A stretch of DNA of 64,000 nt from Bretschneidera sinensis. Taxonomy: Eukaryota > Streptophyta > Magnoliopsida > Brassicales > Akaniaceae. Under the pieces are notes generated by a model that saw nothing but the letters and a program-made list of their open reading frames with translations, had not been told where the DNA came from and did not search any database. The translations under genes and the position numbers were made by a program. The stretch spans positions 79,224,320-79,288,319 of the forward strand of contig CM043702.1 in the NCBI GenBank assembly GCA_023935145.1. Direction: 5' to 3'. Below are positions 23,498 through 35,062 of this stretch, one piece after another; the first letter of the stretch is position 1, and every line of letters begins with the position of its first letter.

Positions 23498-24812
23498 CCA
23501 CACCACGCAGGTATGATTTGTTTTGTTTTATTTTTGTTTTCTCATATTTTCTTTCTTTTTCTTTTGTTTGCAGGTTAGTTTAATTTTGTCAATTCAGGTT
23601 ACATTTTTGGTACTTAGCGGGCTACCCACGTCACTCATCAGGTGTGTTCTACCCTTTTAGTTACTCCCTATTCAAATTTGATTCTTAAACATTGAGGACA
23701 ATGTTTCAATTACGTTGGGGGGTAGTGGTGCAACTTCAGTATTTTTTTTTAAAGAGGAGACAAATGCATGTTCATGTTGTTTTTGAAATTTTGGTTGATC
23801 TAAACAATACTGTGATGTGATGTCATTGGTGAGCTTAAAATGTTGAACACATGATTTGATGATAGAGTTTTAAAATTTTGTTACTTACTTTAGGCATTTG
23901 AGAATTCACATGTTTGATCTAATCTGACACGAGCACATTAGCACATAACTGTGTGAGGTATGATATATAATTTCAATGTGTATGTTTCCATGGCTTAACT
24001 GAAACTGGATGACTTGTTAGATGAACACTTGGGCATACAAAAGTGGAAAAATTATATAAAAAAAAGAGAGAAAAATGCTAAGGATGATCATTGATACACT
24101 TTTCACTGAGTAACTGGACCTCTTGCCTCAGTAAGCAGTGAGTGTTCACGTCAAAAGGTGGGAATTCTGCTCATAATGATCATTGAGAAAATTTTCGCTG
24201 AGTAACTGGACCTCTTGCCTCAGTAAGCAGTGAGTGTTCATGTCAAAAGGTGAGAATTTTACTTGGTAGCATTAAGGCCAGTTTAGTTTCGTAGCCTTTT
24301 TTACTCGAGTTAGTAAGTCCTTAGGGGTGTCTTTACACCTAATGTCCTAAAACCATCTAGTTTGGGAGTCACTGACTCAACACTCGCTACATGGGTCAAT
24401 TAGAAAGCTTAAGGGAACTAAACATAGCAGAGCTTTATAATAAAAGAGAAAACAAAATAAAACTATGCCATCGTTGTTCATTCTGATGAGAAATTCTGTG
24501 AATCTTGAGGCATAGAAACATTACACTTTGAAATTATTTAGAAGCCTCATCTTTTTATGCTAATTCACTTTACACTGAGTCAGATATGTGATGCCTTAGT
24601 CTGCCTTTTGTAAGTAATTATATTTTAAAATTCCTATTCATTGCGAAGATGGGTTTACATTTTAAGTTTGCTCATGACTAAATATCATAGTTTTGTGTGA
24701 TGCTTAAATTTTAGGATACCATGAATGATGGATTCATCTTTGTGTTCTTTGTTTTCCATTTATTTTTAGTTTTGTATTGCTAAGGGACTAGCAATATGTA
24801 AGTTGGGGGGTG
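23498..24812 (+). other. 3' non-coding region and PPT of element A
   Basis: There is no coding potential. It contains a GGACAATGTTTCAATTACG motif followed by a G-run near 23696-23723, a conserved tandem repeat (listed separately), and the polypurine tract AGTTGGGGGGTG at 24801-24812 against the 3' LTR. Confidence 0.75.
24084..24262 (+). repeat. 92-bp tandem duplication conserved among related elements
   Basis: Two copies of a block centred on CTGAGTAACTGGACCTCTTG and TCAAAAGGTG start near 24106 and 24198. The same duplicated block is present in B (28635-28809) and D (61336-61514), both on the minus strand. Each copy contains CTGAG and CTCAG in inverted arrangement. Confidence 0.85.
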
Positions 24813-26073
24813 TAATAAGTGCTTAAATAGTCATATTTAAGCCCCCTAATTTACAATTGTTAGGTCCTTAGTTGTGTTATTTCACTTTATTTTATATATT
24901 TTTTGGGTTTTCTATGTTTTGTAGGTTTTTAAATAAAAGGAAGCACTTTGGGAGCTGTTGGGCTTAAAAGAGCAAAGAGTTGTTGCTTGCACTGCGATTG
25001 AGCGTAGAAGCAGTGCGATCGAGCGCACTTGAACGCGAGCGTAACATCCCGCGATCAAGTGCATACGCGCCATCCCACATCGATTAGAAGTACTTTGTAG
25101 CACCAAATGCGCTCGAGTGCACCAAGCTGCGATCGAGCACACTCGAGCAGAATCCCACATCAATTAGAAAACATATAGTACTCCGGAAGTTTCCCTATAA
25201 AAGCCCCTCTCCACTTCAGCTTTGGGAATCATCTGGGAGCAGATCCAGAAGGCCTTTAGGAGCAATCCAGAGGGCCTTTAGAAGGAATCCGGAGAACTTT
25301 AGGAGGGCAAGCTAAAGAATTTCCGAAGTTTTGCTACCAAGGGGGAGATCATTGAGAGGTCGGAGGTAACTCAAGAAAGCATGAGCCCCATGGCCAACTA
25401 ATCTCCAAGCAAGGCAAAGGGATGCATCCCTAGGTGTAGTTGTTCTTTCTTTCGTTTCTTGATTCAGTTGTAGTATGGATTTATTATCATTAAACATTGT
25501 TATGATTTACTTTTTAATCTAATCAGAAGATTTCCCCTTAGTCCGGTGATTGCATCCTTCTCCCCCATATAAGTCTAGTCATGCTCTTCTTATGTGATGT
25601 TGTTAAGGTGTGATTGAGTCCGGTAGATTTCTCTTATAGATTTGTCCATTACTGCAGTATTATCATTATGATATATTGTCGTTTCTTAATAATCTATAAG
25701 TTAGGTTATGTGTTCTTGAAAGGAAAGAGTATTTCATAACAATTGCATTAGGGTTTATATATGTGCTTTGATTGAATATTTGTCGATTGCTTGTTTGGGA
25801 TGTGAAACTTGTAATCAAGATAAAAATAACTGAATTGAGACTGGAATAAGGCAACAAACCTAGGGAGGATTCCCGGAATCTTGTTGCTTCCATCATAGTT
25901 TTCATTACAATTACACATTTCTCATATCACTTTACTTTATTATTCAAATTCTCTTGCTCAATTTTTATCGTTCGTGTTAAGGATTACACCTCTCCTTGTA
26001 GTTCACATTTCCCTGTAGAATCGACACCTCAAAGCTATGCTACAACTACCGCGTTATACTTTGGGCGTAATCA
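24813..26073 (+). repeat. 3' LTR of element A
   Basis: The LTR begins TAATAAGTGC (decayed TGATAAG) and ends GGCGTAATCA. It is clearly the same as 15677-16959, including the TATA box (about 25195), the CG-rich motif cluster (24995-25145) and the GGCCTTTAGGA units. Confidence 0.9.
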
Positions 26074-26445
26074 CCATTGATTATGTTTCTAAATGGGTTG
26101 AAGCTATACCTTACCACACTAATGATAATAAAGTTGTTAAATTTCTTAAAGAGCATATTTTATCTAGGTACGGTACTCCACGTGTTATAATTAGTGATCA
26201 ATGGTCATATTTTTGTAACCGTTCTTTTGAGGCTTTGATGCGCATGTATGGAGTCACTCATAAGGTTTCTACAACTTACCATCCACAAACTAATGGCTAA
26301 GCAGAACTAACAAATAGGGAGATTAAGCGAATACTTGAAAAAACGGTAAATCCAAATTGAAGAGATTGGTCTTTGCGCCTATTTGATGCGCTTTGGGCAT
26401 ACTGGACAGCATACAAGATGGTTCTTAGAGCATCTCCTTATTGGT
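26074..26445 (+). pseudogene. pol: Integrase of element O, part 2
   Basis: This continues the integrase core: [30 protein letters not shown] with the second catalytic Asp, and TTYHPQTNG, then a stop in place of Gln before the AELTNREIK motif with its catalytic Glu. The last 60 bp (26386-26445) are repeated at 37265-37324 on the other side of insertion C. Confidence 0.86.
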
Positions 26446-26462
26446 CCCTAGCAACAGCGCCA
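26445..26462 (-). other. Primer-binding site remnant ending insertion C
   Basis: The minus strand reads TGGCGCTGTTGCTAGGGA, 15 of 18 matches to the tRNA-Asp complement seen intact in element B. All differences are transitions. The 18-nt length equals the stretch normally copied from the tRNA primer. The first base (26445) could equally belong to the flanking repeat. Confidence 0.8.
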
Positions 26463-26793
26463 AAAACTTGTTGTGCAAAAATCTACCTAAATAAATAAGC
26501 AAATAATTGAACGTTTTACTTGCAAGTGCACAAGGTCAACATAATAGTATAGTGTGCAAGTGCGAGATCATTCCCACAGGGATTGGTAAATTTTGAATTA
26601 AAATTAATTTCACAATATAAAATGAGAGAAAAAAAAGTGAATTTGATTCGATAATGATAAAAGTGTAGGGCTTTGATATCCACCACTAATCATGCTTTCC
26701 AATAAAACAGTATGCCAATGTTTTAATCATATTATGAATACCTGATATTGTCAACCTAAGGTCATGGTGTATACTCCTTAAGCTATTGATTTC

Positions 26794-28081
26794 TGTTGTG
26801 ACGATTATCTACCTAAATAAATACGTGGATAACCGTTCTAGTTTTACTTGCAAGTGCACAATGTCAATAGTAGCATAGTGTGCAAGTGCGAGATCATTTT
26901 TCGTAGGGATTGGTGAACTTCAATTTAGAATTAATTTCTTCAAAGTAAAAAAGAGAAATAACTATTTATTGTGAGTAAATAACAATAATGAGAACATAGG
27001 ACTACAATATCCACCACTAATTATACTTTCCCACTAAGTAAGGTGTCAATGCTCTAACCTTATCATGAATATTTAATGGTTGCCAACCTAAAGGCTTGGT
27101 CCACACCTTAGGCTATTAATCTACCTATGCAACGAGTTAGGCATGGTGTATACTCTAACTTTTTTCTCTCCTAAGGGATTCAGCATGGGTGTATACTGAG
27201 TTATTCCTTAAGAGAGCATGGGGGCTATGGAGATCAGCAACCACACGAGACCTAGGGCTTGGTCCGCTCCCGGTTTCCCATGTTGATTAACCAGGGAATC
27301 CGGTGTGGATATCCCTTGTTACTAATGTCGAACCCAGGACTCAGTCATCCAAAATGATTCGACTAACTTATCCATACCACATGCATACGTTGATCAGGCA
27401 CACATATATGAGGAATTTAAATACAAACAGGCATTAATCAAGTTAAACATTCTAACAAGGCTATAGCAAAGATAACCAATGAATAAACATGTGGAAAAGC
27501 ATAACAAGGGCTTCAATCGAGCCCTATAGGAGTTTAGTTACACATGCTAGTTAAACTAAACATTCTAAACATAATAAAAAAAACAGAAAACTAAAACCGA
27601 AGAAGACTCGGGAGACGAGCCGTCAATTCCTCTCCTAAGCTTGCTATTTCAAATCTCAAACAAAAGGTATGGTTTATGTGTTTTACAGGGCTATTTATAG
27701 AGTCCTTATGGTGTCCCGAAACCCTAATTTCCTATTTGCAGCCTGGAGACTTCTTTCTATATATGACTCTGTCGCCTCTGGAGTGATTGCACTCGAGCGT
27801 ATGCGGGATACACTCGAGCGCATGTGTGCGCTCGAGCCTTCTTCAACTGTGCTCGTGAGCTTGTACGCTCGATCTCAAGGGGAGGTGCACTCGAGCGCAC
27901 CTTGCTAGATAGCATAACTTGACTTTTGCTTCTAAAAGCTCCAATTTATCATCTTTTTGTCCAAGTCCTGTGAAAAACACATAAAACATGAAAATGAAGT
28001 AGAATCCACAGAAATAGATAAATAAAGTGCCTAACAAGTGTAAATTAAGGGGCTTAAATATGACTATTTAAGCACTTATCA
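26794..28081 (-). repeat. 3' LTR of element B
   Basis: This 1288-bp LTR has a minus-strand TATAAATA box near 27697 and a cluster of CG-rich GCGCTCGAG-type motifs at 27785-27905. It retains sequence deleted from the 5' LTR. Confidence 0.9.
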
Positions 28082-29440
28082 CACCCCCAAACTTGCATAT
28101 TGCTAGTCCCTTAGCAATACAAAACAAAAGACTGTTGAAACAAAATTAAAGATAAATTCATTTTCGTGATACTCAAAGATTTGGATTGTGCATAAAACTA
28201 TAAGAACCGTTCATGAGTAAGCTTACAATAAAAACACATTTTTGTATTGAAAAAGGATTTTCAAAAGTTCATGTTACTTGCCTAAGATTGCTTAAGGCAT
28301 CACAAGTTTGATTTGTGTGTGATGAGTTAGCACATATAAGATGGGGTTTTCATATAATTTTAGTGTATAGTGTTTCGATGCCCAAACCTTTATCGAATTC
28401 CTTATCAAAGAGAACAAACATGGCATATTGCTTACTTTTTTTTTTCTTTTATCATGCAATCTTTGACATGTCGAGTTCCATCAAGCTTTCTATTTGACCC
28501 TTGTAACGAGTGTTTGGCCAATGACTCCCAAACCAGATGGTTTTAGGACAATAGGTTCATAGACACCCCTAAGAACTTACTAGCTCGAGTCAAAAAGGCT
28601 ATGGAACTAACAGGTTTTAATGCTTCTAAATGAAATTCCCACCTTTTGATGTGAACACTCAATGCTTACTGAGGCAAGAGGCCCAGTTACTCAGTAGAAA
28701 TTTTTATTATGATCATTAAAGGCTTACTTCCCACCTTTTGACGTGAACACTCACAGCTTACTGAGGTAAGAGGCCCAGTTACTCAGTAGAAAGTTTTTAA
28801 TGATCATTAGAAGCTTTTGATTTTCTTTTTTCATGACGAACATTTTTCTTATTTCAAAGTGTTCTTTTTAACAAGTTATCCAATTACAGTTAGGTTATGG
28901 AAACATATATAAAAGAATTATGTGTCATACCCCACACAAATGCGTGCTAATGTGCTTGTGCAAATTTGGATCAAACTCGTGAATTCTTAGGTGCCTTGAG
29001 GTAGGTAACTAAACTTTGTAAAATTCCTATTACAAGACTATGTGTTCTAGTTTTTAAGCTTACTAATGAAGTGTTATCATACTTTTAAATTAACCAAAAT
29101 TTTTATTACTAAATGAACATGCATTTATCTTTTCTAAAAAAAAACTGGGACCTAGTGTGTGCATGTGTTTCAAGTGTGTGCGTAACAGTATCTCCCACTA
29201 CCCCCAAACTTAAAATACACATTGTCCCCAATGTGTGTGCAGCACGGAAAGATCTAACCTAGGAGATGGAGAACTAAGTTGCTTGCTTTGCTTATGACAG
29301 GCCCCTAAACTTGAACTGGATGCACGCACTAAGTATCTAACAAAGAAAAAATAAATGTTGTTCCAGAAAACAAGAAATATAATAAATATGAATGTAAACA
29401 AAAGAAAAGTACTAAAATAAAAAGGATATGTCTGGGGTGC
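28082..29440 (-). other. PPT and 3' non-coding region of element B
   Basis: The PPT is TTGGGGGTG-like on the minus strand at 28082-28094. The region is otherwise non-coding and AT-rich, with the conserved tandem block at 28635-28809. Confidence 0.7.
28635..28809 (-). repeat. Tandem duplication homologous to those in A and D
   Basis: Two copies of the CAAAAGGTG ... ACTCAGTAG block (on the plus strand TTTTGA[T/C]GTGAACACTCA, then TTACTGAGG, then CCCAGTTACTCAGTAGAAA), period about 95 bp. Confidence 0.85.
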
Positions 29441-29449
29441 CTCCCATGA

Positions 29450-30030
29450 GCGCTAAGTTTTACGTCTTCAGCCAGACGGAGTATTCTCTCTCTGCTGATC
29501 ATCTATGGGTGCAGTCGAAGAGGTGCCGGGAGCCTGTAAGAACTGATCCCGTCTCTATGTCTTATGCCCCAAAGGATACACATTATGTTGCAGGACTGAG
29601 TCAATAAACCATAAATGGGGAGGCAACCTTGACCAGCTCCCCGCATTGTTGTGGCAGTCTGCATACTGGCCCGTACACATATCATCTATGATGTGTAGGA
29701 GAGGGAATGGGTCAGGCTGCTCCTCTATATGGCTGTCCTCTGGTGGGGACTCATCACAACAGTATAAAGAGTCGGCTATGTCAGCGGTGGTCAGCTCTAT
29801 GAATCTGCCCTGGACTGAAGAAGATAAGACATCTGGCCTGGTGTAGTCATAGGTGAGGTTTTCATAAAAGTTTACCACGAACCGAGTGTATGTCGTCGCA
29901 CAAACCGGCTTGAACAACATCTTGAGACCCCGGCTCTTGAACTCTCAGACCACCCATTTTGTGGCGTCCAAACCTTTTAAGTCCACATCTACATTGAATG
30001 TGGTCTCAAACAGTATTTCATGTTGTTAGA
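29450..30030 (-). pseudogene. Plant-transposon-protein-like frame in element B
   Basis: Read on the minus strand from about 30030: FNVDVDLKGLDATKWVV, one in-frame stop (29958-29960), EFKSRGLKMLFKPV, TRFVVNFYENLTYDY, then an acidic C-terminal part ending near 29555. The FYENL-centred pattern resembles the 'putative plant transposon protein' domain (PF20167), which I recall from retroelement-linked plant proteins. The match is from memory and the segment is short. It sits between protease and the 3' non-coding region, where RT and integrase would be in an autonomous element. Its function is unknown. Confidence 0.5.
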
Positions 30031-30109
30031 AACTGGGCCGGGATGCCTGGTGGCGGCTATTAGAAGCTCAGGATGTGGAAGCCATGTGTTCTGGAAAAAT
30101 AGTGTTGCT

Positions 30110-30745
30110 TCTGGTGTGATTGCGCTCGTGTGCAGCTGCTTGTGCGCTCGATCACACAGATTCAAGTGCGCTCAATCGCACTCAGTCAGGCAATAGGTCG
30201 AATACATTATGCGCACCAAAAACCAGAAGCTGTAGAATTAATACACACTTGATCCCAACCTCCTGCAAATGTAAAAATACCCAATCAACACATAAGATAA
30301 ACATATATGAATATGTAAACTCAAGATTAAGAACCGTGTGCGTGTGTAAGTATCTCAAAAAAACATGTGTGTACCTTGTGTGCTTAGGAGGGTAGTGCAT
30401 GTGCAAGGGAGAAAGAAAATGTATTGGCCTGGTGGTGAGCTTGGTTATATGGCGAGGTGGTAGTGGTGTGGAGTGCCAGATGAGGATTGAGGGTAAGGTT
30501 TTGCTGTGTGAGATGGTGAGTGCGAGAGAGAGATATCAGAGGTGCGATTGAGCATAAATGATCGATGAAGAGGGAAACTGTTTATAATATGCATGTGACT
30601 TCTCTGCCCCGAGTGCGCTCGAGCGCATTTGTGAAGTGCACTCGATCGCATGATGCGCAAGTGCGTAGGGTAATGCGCTTGTGCACACTGAGGTGTAGGG
30701 GATGTGCGCTCAAGCTAATGAATGGTGCGCTCGAGCGCAATGCAG
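30110..30745. repeat. Cluster of CG-rich palindromic motifs in B
   Basis: Many variants of TGCGCTCGAGCGCA occur, two of them perfect 14-bp palindromes (30614-30627 and 30726-30739). They lie in a non-coding stretch, and related clusters sit in the LTRs of A, B and C. Confidence 0.75.
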
Positions 30746-30903
30746 TATGTACGGCGTATTTAAAACTTACCAAAAACAAAATTAGAACGATACAATCATA
30801 CCGTAATTTAATGGCATTCAGTACCACTAACCTTGATAGAGGCACTTGAGGTATAAGTTATGCAAGTGGAATTACTCAAGTGCTCTTTATGGTAGCTTCA
30901 AGG

Positions 30904-31891
30904 TTATGTCCTTTGAAGGAGGCACTTAGGGCCCCCATCAGGTGGTTCCAGAGCCGTCGACAGCTGCTTTGTCTCCAAGTTTGGTGCCTGGTCAATAAAA
31001 TAAGGAAAAGTGGTATTAGTAAGTGCACGATTTTTAGCTCGAGGAGTATACTCACTTGGAGGCTTAGGTGTGCTCTTGATGGTGTGCACAGCTCCCTTGA
31101 TATCTTTAATCACATTATCCTCTGGTCCAATATCCAATCTCGTGTTAGCATGGTTGGGGATGGTCTCCAATGGAACAGTGTAATGGACCTTAGAAATTTT
31201 CTCACCAATACCTTGCATGAAGCTCACATTATTATACTCATCATTAGTTTTAGTGGAGTCCAGTGTATTAAATATTTTAAATTCTACCTCTTCATCATTT
31301 ACTCTCATAGTGACAATTCCCCTTTTCACATTAATGTTTGTGTTAGTAGTGATCATAAATGGTCTCCCTAAGATGATAGGGAGTGGTACAGGCATATGGC
31401 ATTCCTTCATGTCTAACACAATAAAATCAGCAGGTAAATTAAATTTACTTACTCTTACCAAAACATCCTCAAGGATACCTCTCGATCGTTTGATGCTTCT
31501 ATCAGCCAATTGCAAAGTAATGGAGGTTGGTTGGAGTTCCCCCAAACCTAGTGTCTCGAATACACTGTAAGGTAACAAATTGACACTCGCTCCTAGGTCC
31601 AATAATGCATGCTTGAAAAGCTAGTCACCTAGCCTGCAAGGAATAGTAAAACTACCCGAATCTTTTAGTTTAGGTGGTAGTTTTCTTAATAGTATAGCAC
31701 TCACCTCTTTTGTCAAGGCTACTGTCTCATGTTCCTGAAAATTTTCATTTGTTAGTGCAACAATCTTTTAAAAACTTAGCATAAGTAGGAAGTTGTCTTA
31801 TTGCATCTAATAAAGGAATATTGTTTTCTACCTTTTTCAAAGTTTCGAAAATGTCGATCATTTTAGTTTCCTTTTTAGGCGTCACTAACCT
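30904..31891 (-). pseudogene. pol: Protease region of element B
   Basis: Retropepsin-like frame on the minus strand. The catalytic DLGASVNLLP motif begins at about 31602, and the flap-side IILGRPFMITTNTNI motif is near 31380. The sequence before it (PTYAKFLKD, 31.78 kb) is the linker also seen in A and O, here with stops and a frameshift. The frame ends at 30904 without continuing into RT. The frame from 31602 to 30904 is open over 232 codons, so this is one of the better preserved parts of the window. Confidence 0.78.
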
Positions 31892-34640
31892 TTAAGGGAA
31901 GGGTGGAAGTATATTTACCTTTTCCATCTCTCTTACCTTAGATGTGGAGGTGTGGTTTGGAGATGCTTGTGTAGGCTCATTGGTGCCGATGATCTTACCA
32001 CTTCTTAAGGTTGTTATAGCATTTAGTTGTTGGTGTCCTCTTGGATTAGATAGTGGCTGGGCTGGGAGCTCTCCTTGCTTTCTGGTACTCAATTCCTTGG
32101 CCAATTGTCCCATTTGTACCTCTAGACTTTGATTGGCTTGATCATGTTTTGCAGTGATTTGCCTCATTTCAGTCTGAAATTGCCTTGACTCTTCCATGAA
32201 TTGTTCGTGTTTATTCAAGATTTGTTGCTGCTGAGACGCTAGTTGCCTCATAAGACTTTCGAGGTCATTATTCCTTGGTTAAGGAGCAGGTTGGGCTGCT
32301 GGTTGGAAGTGTCTTTGCTGCCCTTGATTGTTTTGATTGTTGCTAAATGAGAAATTTGGGTGATTCCGCCAGCCAGGGTTATAGGTGTTTGCATAGGTGT
32401 TGTTCTTCGGTGAATAATTATTTGGTCCCACAAAGTTGGCTTGCTCATGATCTGCAGATGAATACAAGGGACATGTATCAGCATTATGATCAAATTGTGA
32501 GCAGATGGCACATACCTGGAGTGGTGTAGCTTGTGGGTTAGTTGAGGTGTTTTGAGCGGCCATGGCTTTTGTTGTGAGTTTTAATTTACTCGCAAGCGCA
32601 CGAGTCTTTTGCAGTATAGCGTTGTGCAAGTGCGAGGTCAAATCCACAGGGAATTGTGTTGTGAAAATAAAATTTTATCTAAACTAAATTTATTTTAACC
32701 TAGTTCCGAATTTTGAATGATATCTTGGAAAACAAATTCAAACTAAACTAAATTGATTTTAAAAACTAATAATAAAAACACTAAGGTTTCTGAATCCACT
32801 CCACCAAAGTTTAAGCATATATGTTCTAAAAATATAGCCTATCAAAACATTCCATGAATCCAACTATAAGACAAAAAAAACAAAGAATATCCCAACTAAA
32901 CCAAAAGTATCCAATGTATCTGCTCTTAACAAATCACAAAGGAAATCTAATTTAATCGAAAAGCATTCAATGTATCCATCAGATGAAACACAAGGAATAT
33001 CCAAAAGACAATTTAAACGCAATCAATTATAAGATTAACTCAAATAATTGACAGAACATTTATACTAAAAATTGTCAGATTTGTACAAGCAAATCTGAAC
33101 TACTACGCCAAACAACGGCGGGGCTTCATCTTCAACCTTAGCTGAAAAATCTAGCCACTCATAACTATAAAACTATAATAAAAAGTGCTAAACATTTAAA
33201 CTAAAACAACTGTATATAAAGAAATAAATAAACAACTTTACATGGGAGAAATTCCACTCGCTGACGGGCGGCGCTTCCCCTCATGGTAGCAATGCCTTCA
33301 GGATCCACCAGAATGCTAGCGGACGTCCACCGGTAAACACCAAAGTGGCTCAGGAATTGTACACTGAATGATGAAGTGGAGTGTGTCTTATATAGGCAAA
33401 TACCACAAGTGCAATATGTTTCCAATCCGATGTGGGATGTGGGATATAGAAATGTGTTTCCAACCGATATGGGATGTGGGATTTAAGTCTTCACATGCCT
33501 TTCAAAACTTCTGTTCATGCTGAAATCCCGCACAGGCTGCACAGCTTGACCTTTTGTCTACTAAAACGACCATAACTTTCTGTAGAAAAATCATTTTTAC
33601 GAGCCATAAAATTCTCCAGAAAATAGACTTCTGGATATTTCTAAGCATATATGGCTCATATCCTGGTTCTTCTTGAATCAATATAGTTTAATTTTCAAAG
33701 ATGATTGATCTGTACGGGCAATTCTGGCAATTTTAGTGAAACTCCTTTCCCAGTGCTTGTAAACCTAAAAAATAATGAAAACAACTCAAAGTAACAAATT
33801 CCTAAGCTAATAAATGTAAATTAAGTGGCCAAAATATGCAATATTTTTCACTCATCAGCTTTAACTAATAGATCAAGTTTTCTCTCCACAGCAGCTATTT
33901 GAGGAGATGATCCTCCATTCAGGCTTACCTCATACATACCCTTACTCTTGGTTATATGTCTACCTCGAGAGGAGAACTACTGCGTGTGTTCACTTAGGGT
34001 TTCGAAGAGTTCCATCGCTTCTTCGCTGCTCTTTTCCATCAGCACTCCTCCACAACCTGAATCAACAATATTTTTGTTAGTATCACTCAAACCTTCATAG
34101 AAAACTTGTACCAGTTCGTCTTGGGGTAGGTTGTGGTGTGGGCACTTGATTAGTAGTTCATTGAAGTGTCCCCAGACCTCGAAGAATAGATTATCCATCC
34201 TTTTATTAGCAGGATTGAATTTCCTTCCTCATTTTCCTCGTCTTTTGGGCTGGGAAGAACTTCCTTAGAAATTTGCTAGCCAACTCCTCCCAAGTGTGGA
34301 TGGAAACTGCAAGCAAAGAATTATACCATAATTTAGCATTATCTTTCAAGGAAAAAGGGAAAAGAATTAACCTTATTCCTTCTTGGTCTAGGCCTTGGAT
34401 GTGCTGGAACTTGCAAAGATCGAAGAACTCTCAAAGGTGCAATTGTGGATCCTCACTAGGTGCACCCCTAAAGTGAGTCACAACACTTAATATTTGCGGA
34501 GATATGTAACATTTTCTTTTAACCTCAGGTTGATATGCAATACATGATGGCTGAGCAAGGTTCTGTGGGATAAAGGATTGCTTCATCGGCCTCCGCTCAG
34601 GTGGTTGCTGCTCGGCTATCTGTTCTGCCATTGGTATCTC
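31892..34640 (-). pseudogene. gag: gag of element B, split by solo LTR E
   Basis: The minus-strand frame starts near ATG 34631 (MAEQIAEQQPPERRP). The capsid-like core IRLILFPFSLKDNAKLWYNSL lies near 34380-34310, followed by FNELLIKCPHHNL near 34170-34130 and a KSSEEAMELFETL region near 34020. It breaks at LLVKA where E is inserted and resumes at MAAQNTST (about 32560). The zinc knuckle CAICSQFDHNADTC is near 32515-32470, then a Gln-rich coiled-coil-like tail (32230-32080). There are stops near 34430 and 33980 and a frameshift near 34220-34240. Confidence 0.83.
32570..33857 (-). mobile_element. E: solo LTR in gag of element B
   Basis: This 1288-bp sequence is in minus orientation, with plus-strand ends TGTTGTGAG and CTCATCA. 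It is flanked by the perfect duplication GCTTT (32565-32569, 33858-33862). It has no PBS or interior. It is related to S1 and the D LTR (shared CCCACATCCCACATCGG on the minus strand, TATA near 33390). Confidence 0.92.
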
Positions 34641-34699
34641 TTCCTCGATTCCTCCTTCTACCTCTTTCGAGTTATCTCTAAACCTTTGTCAGATAGTCC

Positions 34700-35038
34700 T
34701 CTCTAGCTCGGGATCAAGGGGAAGGAATTTCGGATGCTTGGATCGACGTCCGTGCATGAATCGGTGATAGTTACGAAAGTGCAGCAGTCAAATACTGCTG
34801 CTCGGATGACTTTCTGCCTCAATTGCGCTCGATCGCACAGAAGGGTGCACTCGATCGCAAGTGGCACAGAAAGCTCTCTTGGAGTACCTAAAATAGAGAA
34901 AAAAAGGAAATTGATTAGGGTTTTAATGAAACGAAAAAAATAAGATAAACACAATAATTAAGAATGGAATAAAATAAAAAGGAAATAACAATATTTAAAC
35001 TAAATGAAAATTTAATTCTAAAAAGAAATTTAGTGCAA
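34700..35038 (-). other. Leader of element B
   Basis: This stretch between PBS and gag is AT-rich, with two CG-rich GCGATCGAG motifs near 34810-34860. No reading frame of note. Confidence 0.6.
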
Positions 35039-35056
35039 TCCCCGGCAACGGCGCCA
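35039..35056 (-). other. Primer-binding site of B (perfect tRNA-Asp match)
   Basis: The minus strand reads TGGCGCCGTTGCCGGGGA, an 18 of 18 match to the complement of the plant tRNA-Asp(GTC) 3' end, 6 bases inside the LTR end. Confidence 0.93.
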
Positions 35057-35062
35057 AAAACT

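Larger units (their letters stand above)
15677..26073 (+). mobile_element. Element A: complete-length Athila retrotransposon inside O integrase
   Basis: The element is 10,397 bp and is flanked by the perfect 5-bp duplication CCATT (15672-15676, 26074-26078). It has two LTRs of 1283 and 1261 bp, a tRNA-Asp PBS, gag, protease, RT, RNase H, integrase, a 1.3 kb 3' non-coding region and a PPT. All coding parts carry stops or frameshifts. The hAT-like element at 17517-18465 splits gag. LTR start and PBS are shared with B and C, so these belong to one mobilisation group. Confidence 0.92.

Noticed and set aside
29450..30030. Envelope-like gene, as reported in some Athila elements
   Set aside because: No signal peptide or membrane segment is visible, and the FYENL pattern fits a plant-transposon-protein domain better.
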